A stretch of DNA of 64,000 nt from Pseudomonadota bacterium. Lineage in GTDB: Bacteria; Pseudomonadota; Alphaproteobacteria; Rhodospirillales; Magnetospirillaceae. This document shows positions 7,440-16,415 of this stretch, piece by piece. Positions within the stretch are counted from its first letter, which is position 1; the number at the start of each line of letters is the position of its first letter. The DNA lies in NCBI GenBank assembly GCA_021848545.1, contig JAJZUL010000006.1:39751-103750 (forward strand), read 5' to 3'. The position numbers and the translations under genes were made by a program. Below the pieces are notes generated by a model. That model was given only the letters and a program-made list of their open reading frames with translations. It ran no database searches and had not been told where the DNA came from.

Positions 7440-9925
7440 GTCACCACCCGTCTGCTCAAAACCCCGGGAATTTCCCGGCTCGCCAGATAGTCGGTCATCG
7501 CCGCGGCCGACATCGGCCGCGCCAACAGGAACCCCTGAACCCGGTCGCAGCCGCTGGCCACCATCAGGGCGAGCTGTTCCTCTGTCTCGATTCCCGGCGC
7601 CACCACCGCCATGCGCAAACCGCGGGCGATACCGACGATGGCGGTGACGATCTCCGCATCCTCGGTGCTGGCGCTGGCGCTGCGCACGAAGGATTGGCTG
7701 ATCTTCAACGCCGCCGGTGGACGGTGCCGCAAAAAGGCCAGGGAGGAATAGCCGGCGCCGAATTCATCGATGGCGACATGAACCCCCAACCGGGCCAGGC
7801 CATTGAAGACGGCGCCGGTGGCGATCACCCGGTCGACGGCGGTGCCCTCGGGGATTTCCAAAAGCAGCCGCTCCGGCGGCATGCCGGTTTCCCCCAGGAC
7901 ACGGCCGATCATCTCAAGAAAATTGGTCTGGCGCAGTTGCCGCCCCGACAGATTGACTTCCAGTTCCAGCCCCTCGAATCCCATGCCGTGCCAGACGTGG
8001 GTCTGGCGGCAGGCGGTTTCCAGCAGCCACTGGCCGATGGGCTGGATCAACCCGTCCTCCTCCACCAGCGGCAGAAACTGGGAGGGCGCCAACAGGCCGA
8101 CATCGGGATGGTTCCAGCGCAACAGCGCCTCGATGGACGCCACCCTGCCGGTGGCCAGATCGAAGACCGGCTGATAATGCACTTCGAATTCGCCCCGCGC
8201 CAAAGCGCCGTCCAGCGCCTCCTCCAGGGCCAGACGCTCGAACGCCTGGGCGTTGACCGTCTCGGAATGAAAGCGATAAGCGTTGCGCCCCTGCTGCTTG
8301 GCCCGGTACATGGCGGCGTCGGCCAGCCGGACCAGCGATTGCGAATCGGCGGCATCCATCGGATAGATCGACACGCCGATGGATGAACTGATCTTGACGA
8401 CGTCGGAGCCGATGTGGAACGGCTCGCTCAGGATCTTGAGGACCTTATGAGCCACCAGGGCGGCGTCGCGGGGGTCCTCGACATCCTCCAGCATCACCGT
8501 GAATTCATCGCCCGACAGGCGGGCCACGGTGTCACCCTGGCGGATCGAAGCCGAAATCCGTTCGGCGACCTGTTGCAGCAGCCGGTCGCCGGCCAGATGG
8601 CCCAACGTGTCGTTGACCTCCTTGAAGCGGTCGAGATCGACGAACATCACCGCCACCAGCCCGCGATTGCGATGGGCGCGGGCCAGGGCGCGGGACAGCC
8701 GTTCCTGGAACAGGTTGCGGTTGGGCAGCCGGGTCAGGGGATCGTGATTGGCGGCGTAGCTGAGACGCTCTTCGATCTGCTTGCGCGACGTGATGTCGCC
8801 CATCACCCCCACGTAATTGGTGACCTCGCCCTCGGCGTCGCGCACGGCGGCGATATTCTGCCAGCTGACGAAGGTCTCGCCGTTCTTGCGCCGGTCCCAG
8901 ATTTCGCCCTGCCAGCGCCCCTGCGTCTCGATGGCGTGCCACATGCGGCCATAGAAATCGCGCCCGTGCCGCCCCGACGCCAGAAAACCCGGCGTGCGCC
9001 CCAGCACCTCGTCGGCCTCGTAACCGGTGATGTCGCTGAAGGCCGGATTGATGCGGATGATGCGCTGTTCGGAATCGGTGATGAACAGGCCCTCGCCGGT
9101 GCTTTCGAACACGGTCGCGGCCAGACGCATATCGTCTTCCAGACGTTTGCGTTCGGTCACGTCCTCCACCACCACCACGGCGAACCGCAAGGTGTCGGCA
9201 TCGGTGTCGCGCACGGCGGTCACCGTCACCCGGCCCCAGGCGACGCCGCCCTCGCGCCCGACGAAGCGCGACAGCATCTGGAAATTGTCATGGGTGGCCG
9301 CCACCAGATCGCCGAACAGGGAATCGTGCCGCCCGATATCGTCCGCGTGCAACAGCGACGACAGCGCCGTCCCATTGACGTCCTCGGCCCCGTGGCCGAC
9401 CATGGCGGCAAAGGCGCGGTTGGCCGCCATGATCCGGCCATCGGCCGCGACCAGGATCACCCCCAGCCCGGCATTGGCGAAAACCGCGCGGAACTGGGCT
9501 TCGCTGCGCCGCAATTCCAACCCGACCCGCGACCGTTCGATGGCATAGCGCACGGACCGGCGCACCAGATCGCCATCGCCCTGTCCCTTGACCAGGAAAT
9601 CCTGCGCCCCCCGGCGCAATGCCGCCAGCGCCACTTCGTGATCGTCATTGCCGGTCAGCACCACCACCGGCACGAAAGGCTGGGCGGCGCGCAATTTCTC
9701 CAAGGTGGCGACGCCGAAGGAATCGGGCAGGGACAGATCGAGCAGAACCGCGTCCACCGGGCGCGCGGCCAGGACATCCAGCGCGGCCGCCAGGGTTTCC
9801 GCCACGATGGCGACGAAACCATCGCCATCCTGTTCTTCGAGATACAAGCTGACCAGCCGGGCGTCGCCGGGATTGTCCTCGACGACCAGAACCGTCTTCG
9901 CCGGCTTGCCCCCCGGGGACGACAT
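7436..9925 (-). CDS. Response regulator with PAS, GGDEF and degenerate EAL domains
   Basis: This 829-residue cyclic-di-GMP protein has a receiver (about 10-125, with VEDNPGD, phospho-acceptor in LLDLSLPD, and Lys in FLVKG), two PAS domains (about 150-390), a GGDEF domain whose signature reads SGDEF (about 405-560), and an EAL domain (about 575-820). The EAL domain keeps EALLRW, but AEGVET reads APGIET, DDFGTG reads DEFGAG and KID reads KIS. It is therefore probably inactive as a phosphodiesterase. ATG 9925 was chosen for the GGAGGG before it. The neighbouring Rcp1-like receiver is 32 bases upstream on the same strand. Confidence 0.92.
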   Translation of the reverse strand: MSSPGGKPAKTVLVVEDNPGDARLVSLYLEEQDGDGFVAIVAETLAAALDVLAARPVDAVLLDLSLPDSFGVATLEKLRAAQPFVPVVVLTGNDDHEVALAALRRGAQDFLVKGQGDGDLVRRSVRYAIERSRVGLELRRSEAQFRAVFANAGLGVILVAADGRIMAANRAFAAMVGHGAEDVNGTALSSLLHADDIGRHDSLFGDLVAATHDNFQMLSRFVGREGGVAWGRVTVTAVRDTDADTLRFAVVVVEDVTERKRLEDDMRLAATVFESTGEGLFITDSEQRIIRINPAFSDITGYEADEVLGRTPGFLASGRHGRDFYGRMWHAIETQGRWQGEIWDRRKNGETFVSWQNIAAVRDAEGEVTNYVGVMGDITSRKQIEERLSYAANHDPLTRLPNRNLFQERLSRALARAHRNRGLVAVMFVDLDRFKEVNDTLGHLAGDRLLQQVAERISASIRQGDTVARLSGDEFTVMLEDVEDPRDAALVAHKVLKILSEPFHIGSDVVKISSSIGVSIYPMDAADSQSLVRLADAAMYRAKQQGRNAYRFHSETVNAQAFERLALEEALDGALARGEFEVHYQPVFDLATGRVASIEALLRWNHPDVGLLAPSQFLPLVEEDGLIQPIGQWLLETACRQTHVWHGMGFEGLELEVNLSGRQLRQTNFLEMIGRVLGETGMPPERLLLEIPEGTAVDRVIATGAVFNGLARLGVHVAIDEFGAGYSSLAFLRHRPPAALKISQSFVRSASASTEDAEIVTAIVGIARGLRMAVVAPGIETEEQLALMVASGCDRVQGFLLARPMSAAAMTDYLASREIPGVLSRRVVT

Positions 9926-9957
9926 CGTTCCCTCCGTTCCGCCCGCCGCCCCCGTCT

Positions 9958-10404
9958 TCAATTGGGCGGCAGCGTGACGACCGAACACCAATATTCCTCG
10001 ATCGCCCGCACCACGGCGATGAAGCGGTCCAGATCGACCGGCTTGGTGATGTAGCAATTGGCGTGCAGATCGTAGCAGCGCAGCACGTCGGTTTCCGCCT
10101 GCGACGTGGTCAGCACCACCACCGGAATCCGGCACAGATCCGGGTCCGATTTCATTTCGGCCAGAACCTCGCGCCCGTCCTTGCGGGGCAGATTGAGGTC
10201 GAGAAGAACCAGCTGCGGGCGCGGCGCCGACGCGAACCCCCCCTCGCGGCGCAGAAAACTCATGGCCTCGACCCCGTCCACCACCACCTTGAGGCGGCTG
10301 GACATCCGTCCCTCCTTGAGGGCTTCCTGAGCCAGACGGGCGTCGCCCGGATTGTCCTCGACCAGCAGGATATCGAAGGCTTCGGCAGACTGATGCGCGC
10401 TCAC
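9958..10404 (-). CDS. Rcp1-like single-domain response regulator
   Basis: This 148-residue receiver-only protein contains [10 protein letters not shown], the phospho-acceptor Asp in [20 protein letters not shown] and ITKPVD. The NPGDARL signature and long loops are typical of the Rcp1 subgroup that partners bacteriophytochrome-type kinases. GTG 10404 was chosen because GGGAGGG lies six bases before it; a TTG at 10425 is less likely. It is in line with the receiver-PAS-GGDEF-EAL gene, so the two probably form one signalling unit. No histidine kinase gene is present in the window. Confidence 0.92.
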   Translation of the reverse strand: MSAHQSAEAFDILLVEDNPGDARLAQEALKEGRMSSRLKVVVDGVEAMSFLRREGGFASAPRPQLVLLDLNLPRKDGREVLAEMKSDPDLCRIPVVVLTTSQAETDVLRCYDLHANCYITKPVDLDRFIAVVRAIEEYWCSVVTLPPN

Positions 10405-10592
10405 GAGCGACCCTCCCAGATTCAAGGCATTGCGACTATAGTGTGCTTCCGCTCACGGGGAAAGCGGCCATGGGCCGGGCACCGCGCAAGGACCGCAAGA
10501 ATGCCACCCCATACGAAAGACGGCGATTGCCTCCCCTCTTCAACAGGTATTTAATATACATGAAAAGTAACCCCTTCCCGAGGGAGACGGAT

Positions 10593-10898
10593 ATGATCAA
10601 AACGGATTCCGACGGCTACCTGACCGACCCCGCCGATTGGAGCGAGGAGGTGGCGCGCGACATGGCCGAGCACGAAGGCATCGCGCTGACCGACGAGCAT
10701 TGGGAAGCGCTGCGCTACATGCGGACCTATCTTGAGGAAAAGCAGGTCGCCCCCGACGCCCGCCATGTGATGAAACATCTGTCCGAGACGTTCGGCGCCG
10801 GGCGCAACCGCCTGTTCGAACTGTTCCCATACGGCTATGTTCAGCAGGCTTGCAAGATCGCCGGCATGCGCCGCCCCCGGGCCTGGAGCACCGGCTGA
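10593..10898 (+). CDS. TusE/DsrC-family protein lacking the penultimate cysteine
   Basis: This 101-residue protein has the DsrC/TusE fold signature: DGYLTDPADWSEEVA, ALTDEHWEALRYMR, and a C-terminal arm ending ACKIAGMRRPRAWSTG. In DsrC the arm carries two redox cysteines, one about eleven residues before the other, which is penultimate. TusE keeps only the last one. Here only the upstream cysteine remains and the penultimate position is occupied by Trp, Ser or Thr. This is not a normal DsrC or TusE, so a sulfur-carrier role cannot be assumed. Start chosen for GAGGGAGA upstream of ATG 10593. It is 19 bases from the second paralogue. Confidence 0.85.
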   Translation: MIKTDSDGYLTDPADWSEEVARDMAEHEGIALTDEHWEALRYMRTYLEEKQVAPDARHVMKHLSETFGAGRNRLFELFPYGYVQQACKIAGMRRPRAWSTG

Positions 10899-10917
10899 CA
10901 TCAACGGAGAAGACCCT

Positions 10918-11346
10918 GTGGACGTGACGGACGGGATGTATGGGGCGGATGGGATGGAAACCGGAGAGGATTTGGCCTGGACCCGGCCGGTCCACCCCGC
11001 CCATATCCGCACCATCGAGGTCGCGGGTAGAAAAATCGCCACCGATGCCGAGGGCTATCTGGTCGATCGCGCCGATTGGAGCGAGGATTTCGCCCGCGCC
11101 CTGGCCGCCCGGGAAGGCGTGACCCTGACCGACGAACATTGGCAGGTGATCGCCTTCATCCGCGCCACCATGAAAGCCAAGGGCCGTCACCCGTCCGTCC
11201 GCCAGATGATCCGCCATTTCGCCAAGGTGTGGGGACCGGAACGGGGCAACAGCGCCCACCTCCACGATCTGTTCATCACCGGCGGCGGACCGCAGAAACA
11301 AGGCAACCGCCTGGCCGGCGCCCCGCGCATGCCGTCGGAGGGGTAA
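10918..11346 (+). CDS. TusE/DsrC-family paralogue with no cysteines
   Basis: This 142-residue second DsrC-like protein has an extended N-terminus of about 35 residues, then DAEGYLVDRADWSEDFA, TLTDEHWQVIAFIR and the arm GGPQKQGNRLAGAPRMP. The position of the upstream arm cysteine is Asn (GNRLAG) and the penultimate cysteine is absent, so it contains no cysteine at all. Cysteine-free DsrC homologues are known and have been proposed to be regulatory; no partner is evident here. GTG 10918 is preceded by GGAGAAG. Later in-frame ATG codons (10936, 10951) are possible starts. It lies directly behind the other paralogue and is presumably cotranscribed. Confidence 0.8.
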   Translation: MDVTDGMYGADGMETGEDLAWTRPVHPAHIRTIEVAGRKIATDAEGYLVDRADWSEDFARALAAREGVTLTDEHWQVIAFIRATMKAKGRHPSVRQMIRHFAKVWGPERGNSAHLHDLFITGGGPQKQGNRLAGAPRMPSEG

Positions 11347-11403
11347 GGTTAACAGGGTTAAGCGGGCTTGTCGCTCTGCCCGCGCGGGGGCTTCCGCCCC
11401 CGC

Positions 11404-13086
11404 TCAGCCCTCGCGCAAATCCGCCGGCGCTCTGAACGTGAAATTGGCCGGCGCGGCGGCGATGGCGGCGCGGGCGCGTTCGAAACGGGTTTTCAAGGCG
11501 TCGGGCAGGCGGGCGAAACCGCCGCCGGCCCTGGCGATCTCCACCAAAGACGGGATTCCCTTTTCGCCGCCGGTGACGGAAATGCCCTCGTGCTCGGCGG
11601 CATGGAGCAGATCGCGGATCAAGGCGCGCTTGCAGGCCGCCACCGCCTGCCTGGCCCCGGCCAGCGCCGCTTCCTGGCCGGCATCGGCGAACAGGGTCAC
11701 CCGATGGTGGGGATCGATGCCGTGGGGCGACAGGTGGCCATAGGCGGACAGATCCACATCCACCGCGCCCTTCAGTTCGCCGGCCAGGGCGCGGATGGCG
11801 TCGCGGTAGTCGGAATAGGCGGACAGAATGGTGGCGATGGCGCCGCTGTCGGCCGGCGCCTGCACATTGATGTCGGTCGAGGTGGTCCAGGGCTTGAGCC
11901 GGCCTTCGGGCCGGACCCGGGCGCGGGTGCGGGCGAGATCGGGGGCGCCTTCGCGGATGGCGTGGAAAATCTCCATCTCGGTCCCCGACGAAAAGCCGAC
12001 GCCGAATTCGATCATCACCCCGCCGATGGTTTCGGTTTCCGGGTCCATCAGGCTGAACAGCACGTCGTCCACCGATTGCTCGGACCAGCCGGTGACGCAG
12101 GCCAGCATGTCGGCGCCGGCATATTCGCACGATTGCAGCAGCCCCTGCGCCTTTGAGCGTGCCGGATCGGCGGCGTGGGCGACGAAGGAATCGAGGGAAT
12201 CGCGGCTGACCAGTTCGATGCCGTTCAGCACCGTCTCGCCATTGCCCAACCGCCCCCCCGCGCCGGGCAGATTGACGCGGGTCCAGGGTTCCAGGCTGCT
12301 GAGCAGACCGGCCAGGGCGTCGATGTCGGTGCCCTGGACCGGCAGCACCAGACCGAATTCGTTGGGGGGCACCCGGTAGAAGCGGAACAGGGCCGCCGTC
12401 ACCATGCCGGTCCAGCCCTGCATGCCCTCGACCAGATCGAGATCGGAGCCGGTCAGCAGACGGGGCGCCCCGCCATCGGCCAGCACCGCGCCTTCCAGGG
12501 TCGCCGAGGGCCGCAGGCGCAGCGGCCCCATGCCGCCGGTGGCGACCACGCCGCCGACATAGGCCGAGCCGATGCTGGTGAGATCGATCAGAACCCGGGC
12601 GTCGTCGCCCACGGCGGCGGCCAGGGCGGCATTGACCTGGGCAAAGGTCAGGCCGGCGCCGGCGGCCACCATTCCCTTGACCGCATCGATGGACACCTGG
12701 TGGCTTTTCAACGCTTCGACAGGGACCGTCCCGTCCACCAGCTCGGCCTCGGCGGCGCCGCGCGGGCGGATCGCCACCACCCCGGCGAAGGCGGCCGTGG
12801 AATCGGCATCGTAATCGAACGAGCCGATGGCGCTGGTCAGGCCGCCGGCCGGCATCACCGCGTAATTCTGGCGCACGGCTTCGGCCACCCCATGAGCGAC
12901 GTCGCCGGTGACCAGCAGCAGCGCATCGAGCGCGCGGCCGCCATCGTCGACCAGATCGGCGCGGGCGAGGGTGGAAAAATCGATGGGAGGCGCGGAATCC
13001 GAATTCATGGGTCCGGCAGAAGGACGAGCGGGCTGGGAAACGGAAGGCAGGACAATACCATCAACCCCGCCAAGGGCAAACATCAT
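11404..13086 (-). CDS. FAD-binding oxidoreductase (FAD_binding_4 / GlcD-like)
   Basis: This flavoprotein of about 560 residues belongs to the PCMH-type FAD family that includes D-lactate and glycolate dehydrogenases. The FAD-binding portion (about 60-260) contains AVMPAGGLTS, DLTSIGSAYVGGVVATGGMG and GSDLDLVEGMQGW. A substrate-binding half follows. The substrate is unknown. The ATG at 13086 has GAGAGAG seven bases upstream and lies just after the DUF445 stop. A later ATG at 13008 is an alternative start that would remove 26 residues. No Fe-S partner subunit is present. Confidence 0.8.
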   Translation of the reverse strand: MMFALGGVDGIVLPSVSQPARPSAGPMNSDSAPPIDFSTLARADLVDDGGRALDALLLVTGDVAHGVAEAVRQNYAVMPAGGLTSAIGSFDYDADSTAAFAGVVAIRPRGAAEAELVDGTVPVEALKSHQVSIDAVKGMVAAGAGLTFAQVNAALAAAVGDDARVLIDLTSIGSAYVGGVVATGGMGPLRLRPSATLEGAVLADGGAPRLLTGSDLDLVEGMQGWTGMVTAALFRFYRVPPNEFGLVLPVQGTDIDALAGLLSSLEPWTRVNLPGAGGRLGNGETVLNGIELVSRDSLDSFVAHAADPARSKAQGLLQSCEYAGADMLACVTGWSEQSVDDVLFSLMDPETETIGGVMIEFGVGFSSGTEMEIFHAIREGAPDLARTRARVRPEGRLKPWTTSTDINVQAPADSGAIATILSAYSDYRDAIRALAGELKGAVDVDLSAYGHLSPHGIDPHHRVTLFADAGQEAALAGARQAVAACKRALIRDLLHAAEHEGISVTGGEKGIPSLVEIARAGGGFARLPDALKTRFERARAAIAAAPANFTFRAPADLREG

Positions 13087-13098
13087 CACGCGGCTCTC

Positions 13099-14385
13099 TC
13101 AAGTCAACAGCCGTTCCAGCAGATGGAGCGCCAGTCCCACCAGACCGCCGACCAGGGTGCCGTTGATGCGGATGAATTGGAGATCGCGGCCCACCTGAAG
13201 CTCCAGCCGCGCCACCAGGGTCGGCGTATCCCAGCGTTCCACCACCTTGGTGATGAAGGCGCCGATTTCGCCGCGACGGGGCAGAATATAACGCTCGGCC
13301 ACGTCGCGCAGGCGGGAATCGATGGCCGCCTGCAAGGCTTCGTCGGCCTCGATCCGCCGTCCCAGGGCGGCCAGGGCGCCGGCCAGATTCTGGCGCAAGG
13401 CGCCGCTTTCCACCGCGTCCGCCAGCACCCGCTCCAGCCCCGCCCCCAGGGAATCGAACCAGGCGCGAAGCTGGGGATCGGCCAGCATTTCGGCCTTGAT
13501 CGCCTCGCCCCGGGCCAGCAGCTCGGGATCGGCGGCAAGCCGCCCGATCAACGCATCCACCCGTTCCCGAAAGGACGCCCGCCAGGGGTGGTCGGGGGAA
13601 TCGAGATCGCGCAACAGATCGCGCAGACCGTCGATGGCCCGGTCGGCCACCTTTTCGTCCACCCAGCGCGGCAGCCAACGCCAGCTTCGTTCCGACACGC
13701 CGGCGCGGACCGTATCCTCGTTGCGGTCGAGCAGCGAGCGCAACACCGCCAGACCGCCGTCGAACAACGCCCGGCCGCGATCGCCCCGGGCCGCGAAGGC
13801 CAGCACGCGGGCCGCCAGCGGCGCCGCCGCCACCTGGGCCAATGCGCGAACGGCCAGGGCGCCGGCCGCCGCCCCGATTCTGCCGCGGGCCGTTTCCAAC
13901 ACGGCCGGCACCATCGCCGCCAGCCGGTCGGCGGCCAGGGCGGCATTGCGCTCGCGCGCCAGCCAGCGCCCCAGATGATGGGCCACCGCCATCGCCCGCA
14001 GCCGTTCCGACACCACGTCCGGCGTCAGCACCGTATCGCCGACGAAGGCCCCCAGCGAGCGGCCGATGCGGTCGCGGTTGCGGGGCACGATGGCGGTGTG
14101 GGGAATGGGCAAACCCAAAGGATGGCGGAACAGGGCCGACACCGCGAACCAATCGGCGCAGGCGCCCACCAGGGCGGCCTCGGCGAAAGCCTGGACATAG
14201 CCCAAGGCCGGCGCCAGATCCGGCCAACGGCCGCGCGCGAAGATGGCCCCGGCCAGCAAAACCGCCATCGCCGCCAGCAGACCGCCGGCCACCAGCCGCA
14301 TGCGGGTCAAGGCCCGGCGCCGGATGTCGTCGGAAAGCGGGATCATTTCCCCCCCGTTCTTGGATTTTCCGGGTGACGGCGCCAT
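13099..14385 (-). CDS. DUF445 family membrane protein
   Basis: This 428-residue protein has an N-terminal hydrophobic segment (about 32-52), the family signature ALVGACADWFAVSALFRHPLG at about 70-90 with HTAIVPRNRDRIG, a long helical middle, and a C-terminal hydrophobic end (NGTLVGGLVGLALHLLERLL). This matches DUF445 (YjiN-like), whose function is unknown. The ATG at 14385 has AAGGA close upstream; ATG 14346 is an alternative. It precedes the FAD oxidoreductase by 12 bases, which suggests an operon without a clear functional link. Confidence 0.85.
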   Translation of the reverse strand: MAPSPGKSKNGGEMIPLSDDIRRRALTRMRLVAGGLLAAMAVLLAGAIFARGRWPDLAPALGYVQAFAEAALVGACADWFAVSALFRHPLGLPIPHTAIVPRNRDRIGRSLGAFVGDTVLTPDVVSERLRAMAVAHHLGRWLARERNAALAADRLAAMVPAVLETARGRIGAAAGALAVRALAQVAAAPLAARVLAFAARGDRGRALFDGGLAVLRSLLDRNEDTVRAGVSERSWRWLPRWVDEKVADRAIDGLRDLLRDLDSPDHPWRASFRERVDALIGRLAADPELLARGEAIKAEMLADPQLRAWFDSLGAGLERVLADAVESGALRQNLAGALAALGRRIEADEALQAAIDSRLRDVAERYILPRRGEIGAFITKVVERWDTPTLVARLELQVGRDLQFIRINGTLVGGLVGLALHLLERLLT

Positions 14386-14426
14386 GTCATCCTTAGTCTT
14401 TCCGCCACCATCACGGCCCCGCTCCG

Positions 14427-15608
14427 ATGTCTTCCACCGATGCCCCCGCGCCCACGGCCACGATCCTGTCCGGCATCGGCGAAATCGCCGCCGCCGATTG
14501 GGATTTGTGCGCCGGAACCGGCAATCCCTTCATCCGCCACGCCTTTCTCGACGCCCTGGAACGATCGGGCTCGGCCACCGCCGAAACCGGCTGGCTGCCG
14601 CGCCACGTGGTGGTCCGGGACGGCGGCGGCCGGGTGGTGGCCTGCGCCCCACTTTACGCCAAATCCCATTCCTACGGCGAATACGTGTTCGATTGGGGCT
14701 GGGCCGACGCCTATCGCCGGGCCGGCGGCGCCTATTATCCCAAGCTGCAATGCGCCGTCCCCTTCACGCCGGTGACCGGGCCGCGGCTGCTGGTGCGCCC
14801 CGATCTGACCGAGGCCGAAACCATTGCGGCCACCGACGCCCTGGCCGGCGCCCTGACCCTGGTCGCCGACCGGCTGGACGTCTCGTCCCTGCATGTGACC
14901 TTCGCCCGCGAGGCCGAAATCGAGCGCCTGGGACAGGCGGGCTTTCTGACCCGCATGGGCTATCAGTACCATTGGGAAAATCGCGGCTACGCCGCCTTCG
15001 CCGATTTTCTGGCCGATCTGTCGTCGCGCAAACGCAAACAGATCCGCAAGGAACGCGATCAGGTCGGCGCCTGCGGCCTGCGCCTCGCCACGTTGCGGGG
15101 CGCCGGGATCACGTCCGAGCATTGGGACCAGTTCCACCGCCTGTACCGGGCCACGGTCGATCGCAAATGGGGCGACGCCTATCTGAAGCGCGATTTCTTC
15201 GAGGCCTTGTCGGCCTCGCCGCTGGGCGGGGACGCGGTGCTGGTGGCCGCCTTCGACGGGCCGAACATGGTGGCCGGCGCCTTCAACATGCTGGGGCCGG
15301 ACACCCTGTTCGGCCGCAATTGGGGCGGATCGGTGGATGTGCCGTTCCTGCATTTCGAGATCTGCTATTACCGCGCCATCGATCTGGCCATCGAACTGGG
15401 GCTGGCGCGGGTCGAGGCCGGCGCCCAGGGCGATCACAAGCTGGGCCGGGGCTATCTGCCCACCCCCACCTGGTCGGCGCACCGCATCAAGGATGCCGGT
15501 CTGGAACGCGCCGTCGCCCGCTTTCTCGCCGACGAGCGCCGGGCGGTCGCGGCCGATATCGCCGAGCTTGCCGAGGCCGGCCCGTTCCGCAAGGATAACG
15601 GAAATTAA
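14427..15608 (+). CDS. FemAB-like GNAT protein (peptidogalycan biosynthesis family)
   Basis: This 393-residue protein belongs to the FemAB_like / COG3146 group of fused GNAT-fold acyltransferases. Recognisable segments are NPFIRHAFLDALE, YAKSHSYGEYVFDWGWADAY, YYPKLQCAVPFTPVTGPRLL, SSRKRKQIRKER, FEICYYRAIDLAIE and EAGAQGDHKLGRGY. The family name comes from a proposed cell-wall role, but no substrate has been established that I can rely on. It is divergent from the DUF445 gene with 41 bases between. A strong hairpin follows it, before ubiT. Confidence 0.85.
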   Translation: MSSTDAPAPTATILSGIGEIAAADWDLCAGTGNPFIRHAFLDALERSGSATAETGWLPRHVVVRDGGGRVVACAPLYAKSHSYGEYVFDWGWADAYRRAGGAYYPKLQCAVPFTPVTGPRLLVRPDLTEAETIAATDALAGALTLVADRLDVSSLHVTFAREAEIERLGQAGFLTRMGYQYHWENRGYAAFADFLADLSSRKRKQIRKERDQVGACGLRLATLRGAGITSEHWDQFHRLYRATVDRKWGDAYLKRDFFEALSASPLGGDAVLVAAFDGPNMVAGAFNMLGPDTLFGRNWGGSVDVPFLHFEICYYRAIDLAIELGLARVEAGAQGDHKLGRGYLPTPTWSAHRIKDAGLERAVARFLADERRAVAADIAELAEAGPFRKDNGN

Positions 15609-15655
15609 TCCGAATTTCACACGCACCCGCCGATTTGACCGCATCGAGGCCCGCC

Positions 15656-15696
15656 GCCGCCGCCGTGCCGCCCCTTGACGGCGGCACGGCGGCGGC
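15656..15696 (+). terminator. 17-bp perfect stem hairpin between FemAB-like gene and ubiT
   Basis: Arms at 15656-15672 and 15680-15696 are perfectly complementary (17 bp, GC-only except one A/T pair) with a seven-base loop. There is no T-run, only TATGACCGTAAAA downstream. It may end the upstream transcript in a Rho-dependent manner, stabilise its 3' end, or act in the ubiT leader. Confidence 0.4.
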
Positions 15697-15734
15697 CTAT
15701 GACCGTAAAATCAATGTGGCATCGGGAGCAGATC

Positions 15735-16415
15735 ATGGGTCCTCTTAACGAGGCGGCCGGACCGGCGACGGTCGGATCGAACAATCGCCCCTTCACGCCG
15801 TCCTTGTTGCTGGGACTGGCCTTGCGGCCGGTGCCGCTGGCGCTGATCCAGCCGGCGCTGGACGCCCTGGTGGCCGCCGTGCGACGGCGTCATCCCGATC
15901 TGCTGGAACGGGTTTCCGCCTACGCCGATTCCGGCATCTGCATCGACCCCACCGACCTTCCCTTCGTGCTGCTGCTGACCCTGGACCCGGCCCGGCCGCG
16001 CCTGACGGCACGCCGCGCGCTGGAGCCGGGCGAGGCGTCGGCCACCATCCGCGGTTCGCTGGACGCGCTGATCGCCCTGACCGACGGCAAGGTGGACGGC
16101 GACGCCCTGTTCTTCACCCGCAAGCTGATCATCGAAGGCGACACCGAAATCGTGGTGGCGCTCCGGAACGCCATCGACGGCGCCGATATCGATCTGACCG
16201 AGGATCTGGCCGCGACCTGCGGCCCCCTGGCCGGCCCGGTCCGCTCGCTGATCCGCGTCGCCGCCGGAGTGATCGGGCGGCTGGGCCAGGACATGGAAGC
16301 GGTGCGGGCGACGGTGATCGCCCCCGCTTTGGCGCGCGCCGAAATGCAATCGGCCCGCATCGCCGCGGTGGAACGCGACGTCGCCCGGCTGCGCCGGACG
16401 GGGAGCGGCCGATGA
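15735..16415 (+). CDS. ubiT: UbiT, SCP2-domain accessory factor of O2-independent ubiquinone synthesis
   Basis: This 226-residue protein has an SCP2 lipid-binding domain at about 25-150 (LALRPVPLALIQPALDAL, GSLDALIALTDGKVDGDALF, RKLIIEGDTEIVVALRNAID). UbiT is thought to bind ubiquinone intermediates for the anaerobic hydroxylation route. Identification rests on the domain and on the immediate linkage to ubiU and ubiV. ATG 15735 has GGGAG upstream; the ATG at 15708 is less likely. The stop overlaps the ubiU start by four bases. No convincing FNR box could be seen upstream. Confidence 0.9.
   Translation: MGPLNEAAGPATVGSNNRPFTPSLLLGLALRPVPLALIQPALDALVAAVRRRHPDLLERVSAYADSGICIDPTDLPFVLLLTLDPARPRLTARRALEPGEASATIRGSLDALIALTDGKVDGDALFFTRKLIIEGDTEIVVALRNAIDGADIDLTEDLAATCGPLAGPVRSLIRVAAGVIGRLGQDMEAVRATVIAPALARAEMQSARIAAVERDVARLRRTGSGR

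Noticed and set aside
15609..15734. FNR box before ubiT (TTGAC-N4-TCGAG and an ATCAA half-site)
   Set aside because: Neither matches TTGAT-N4-ATCAA well enough; an FNR search with a matrix would be needed.
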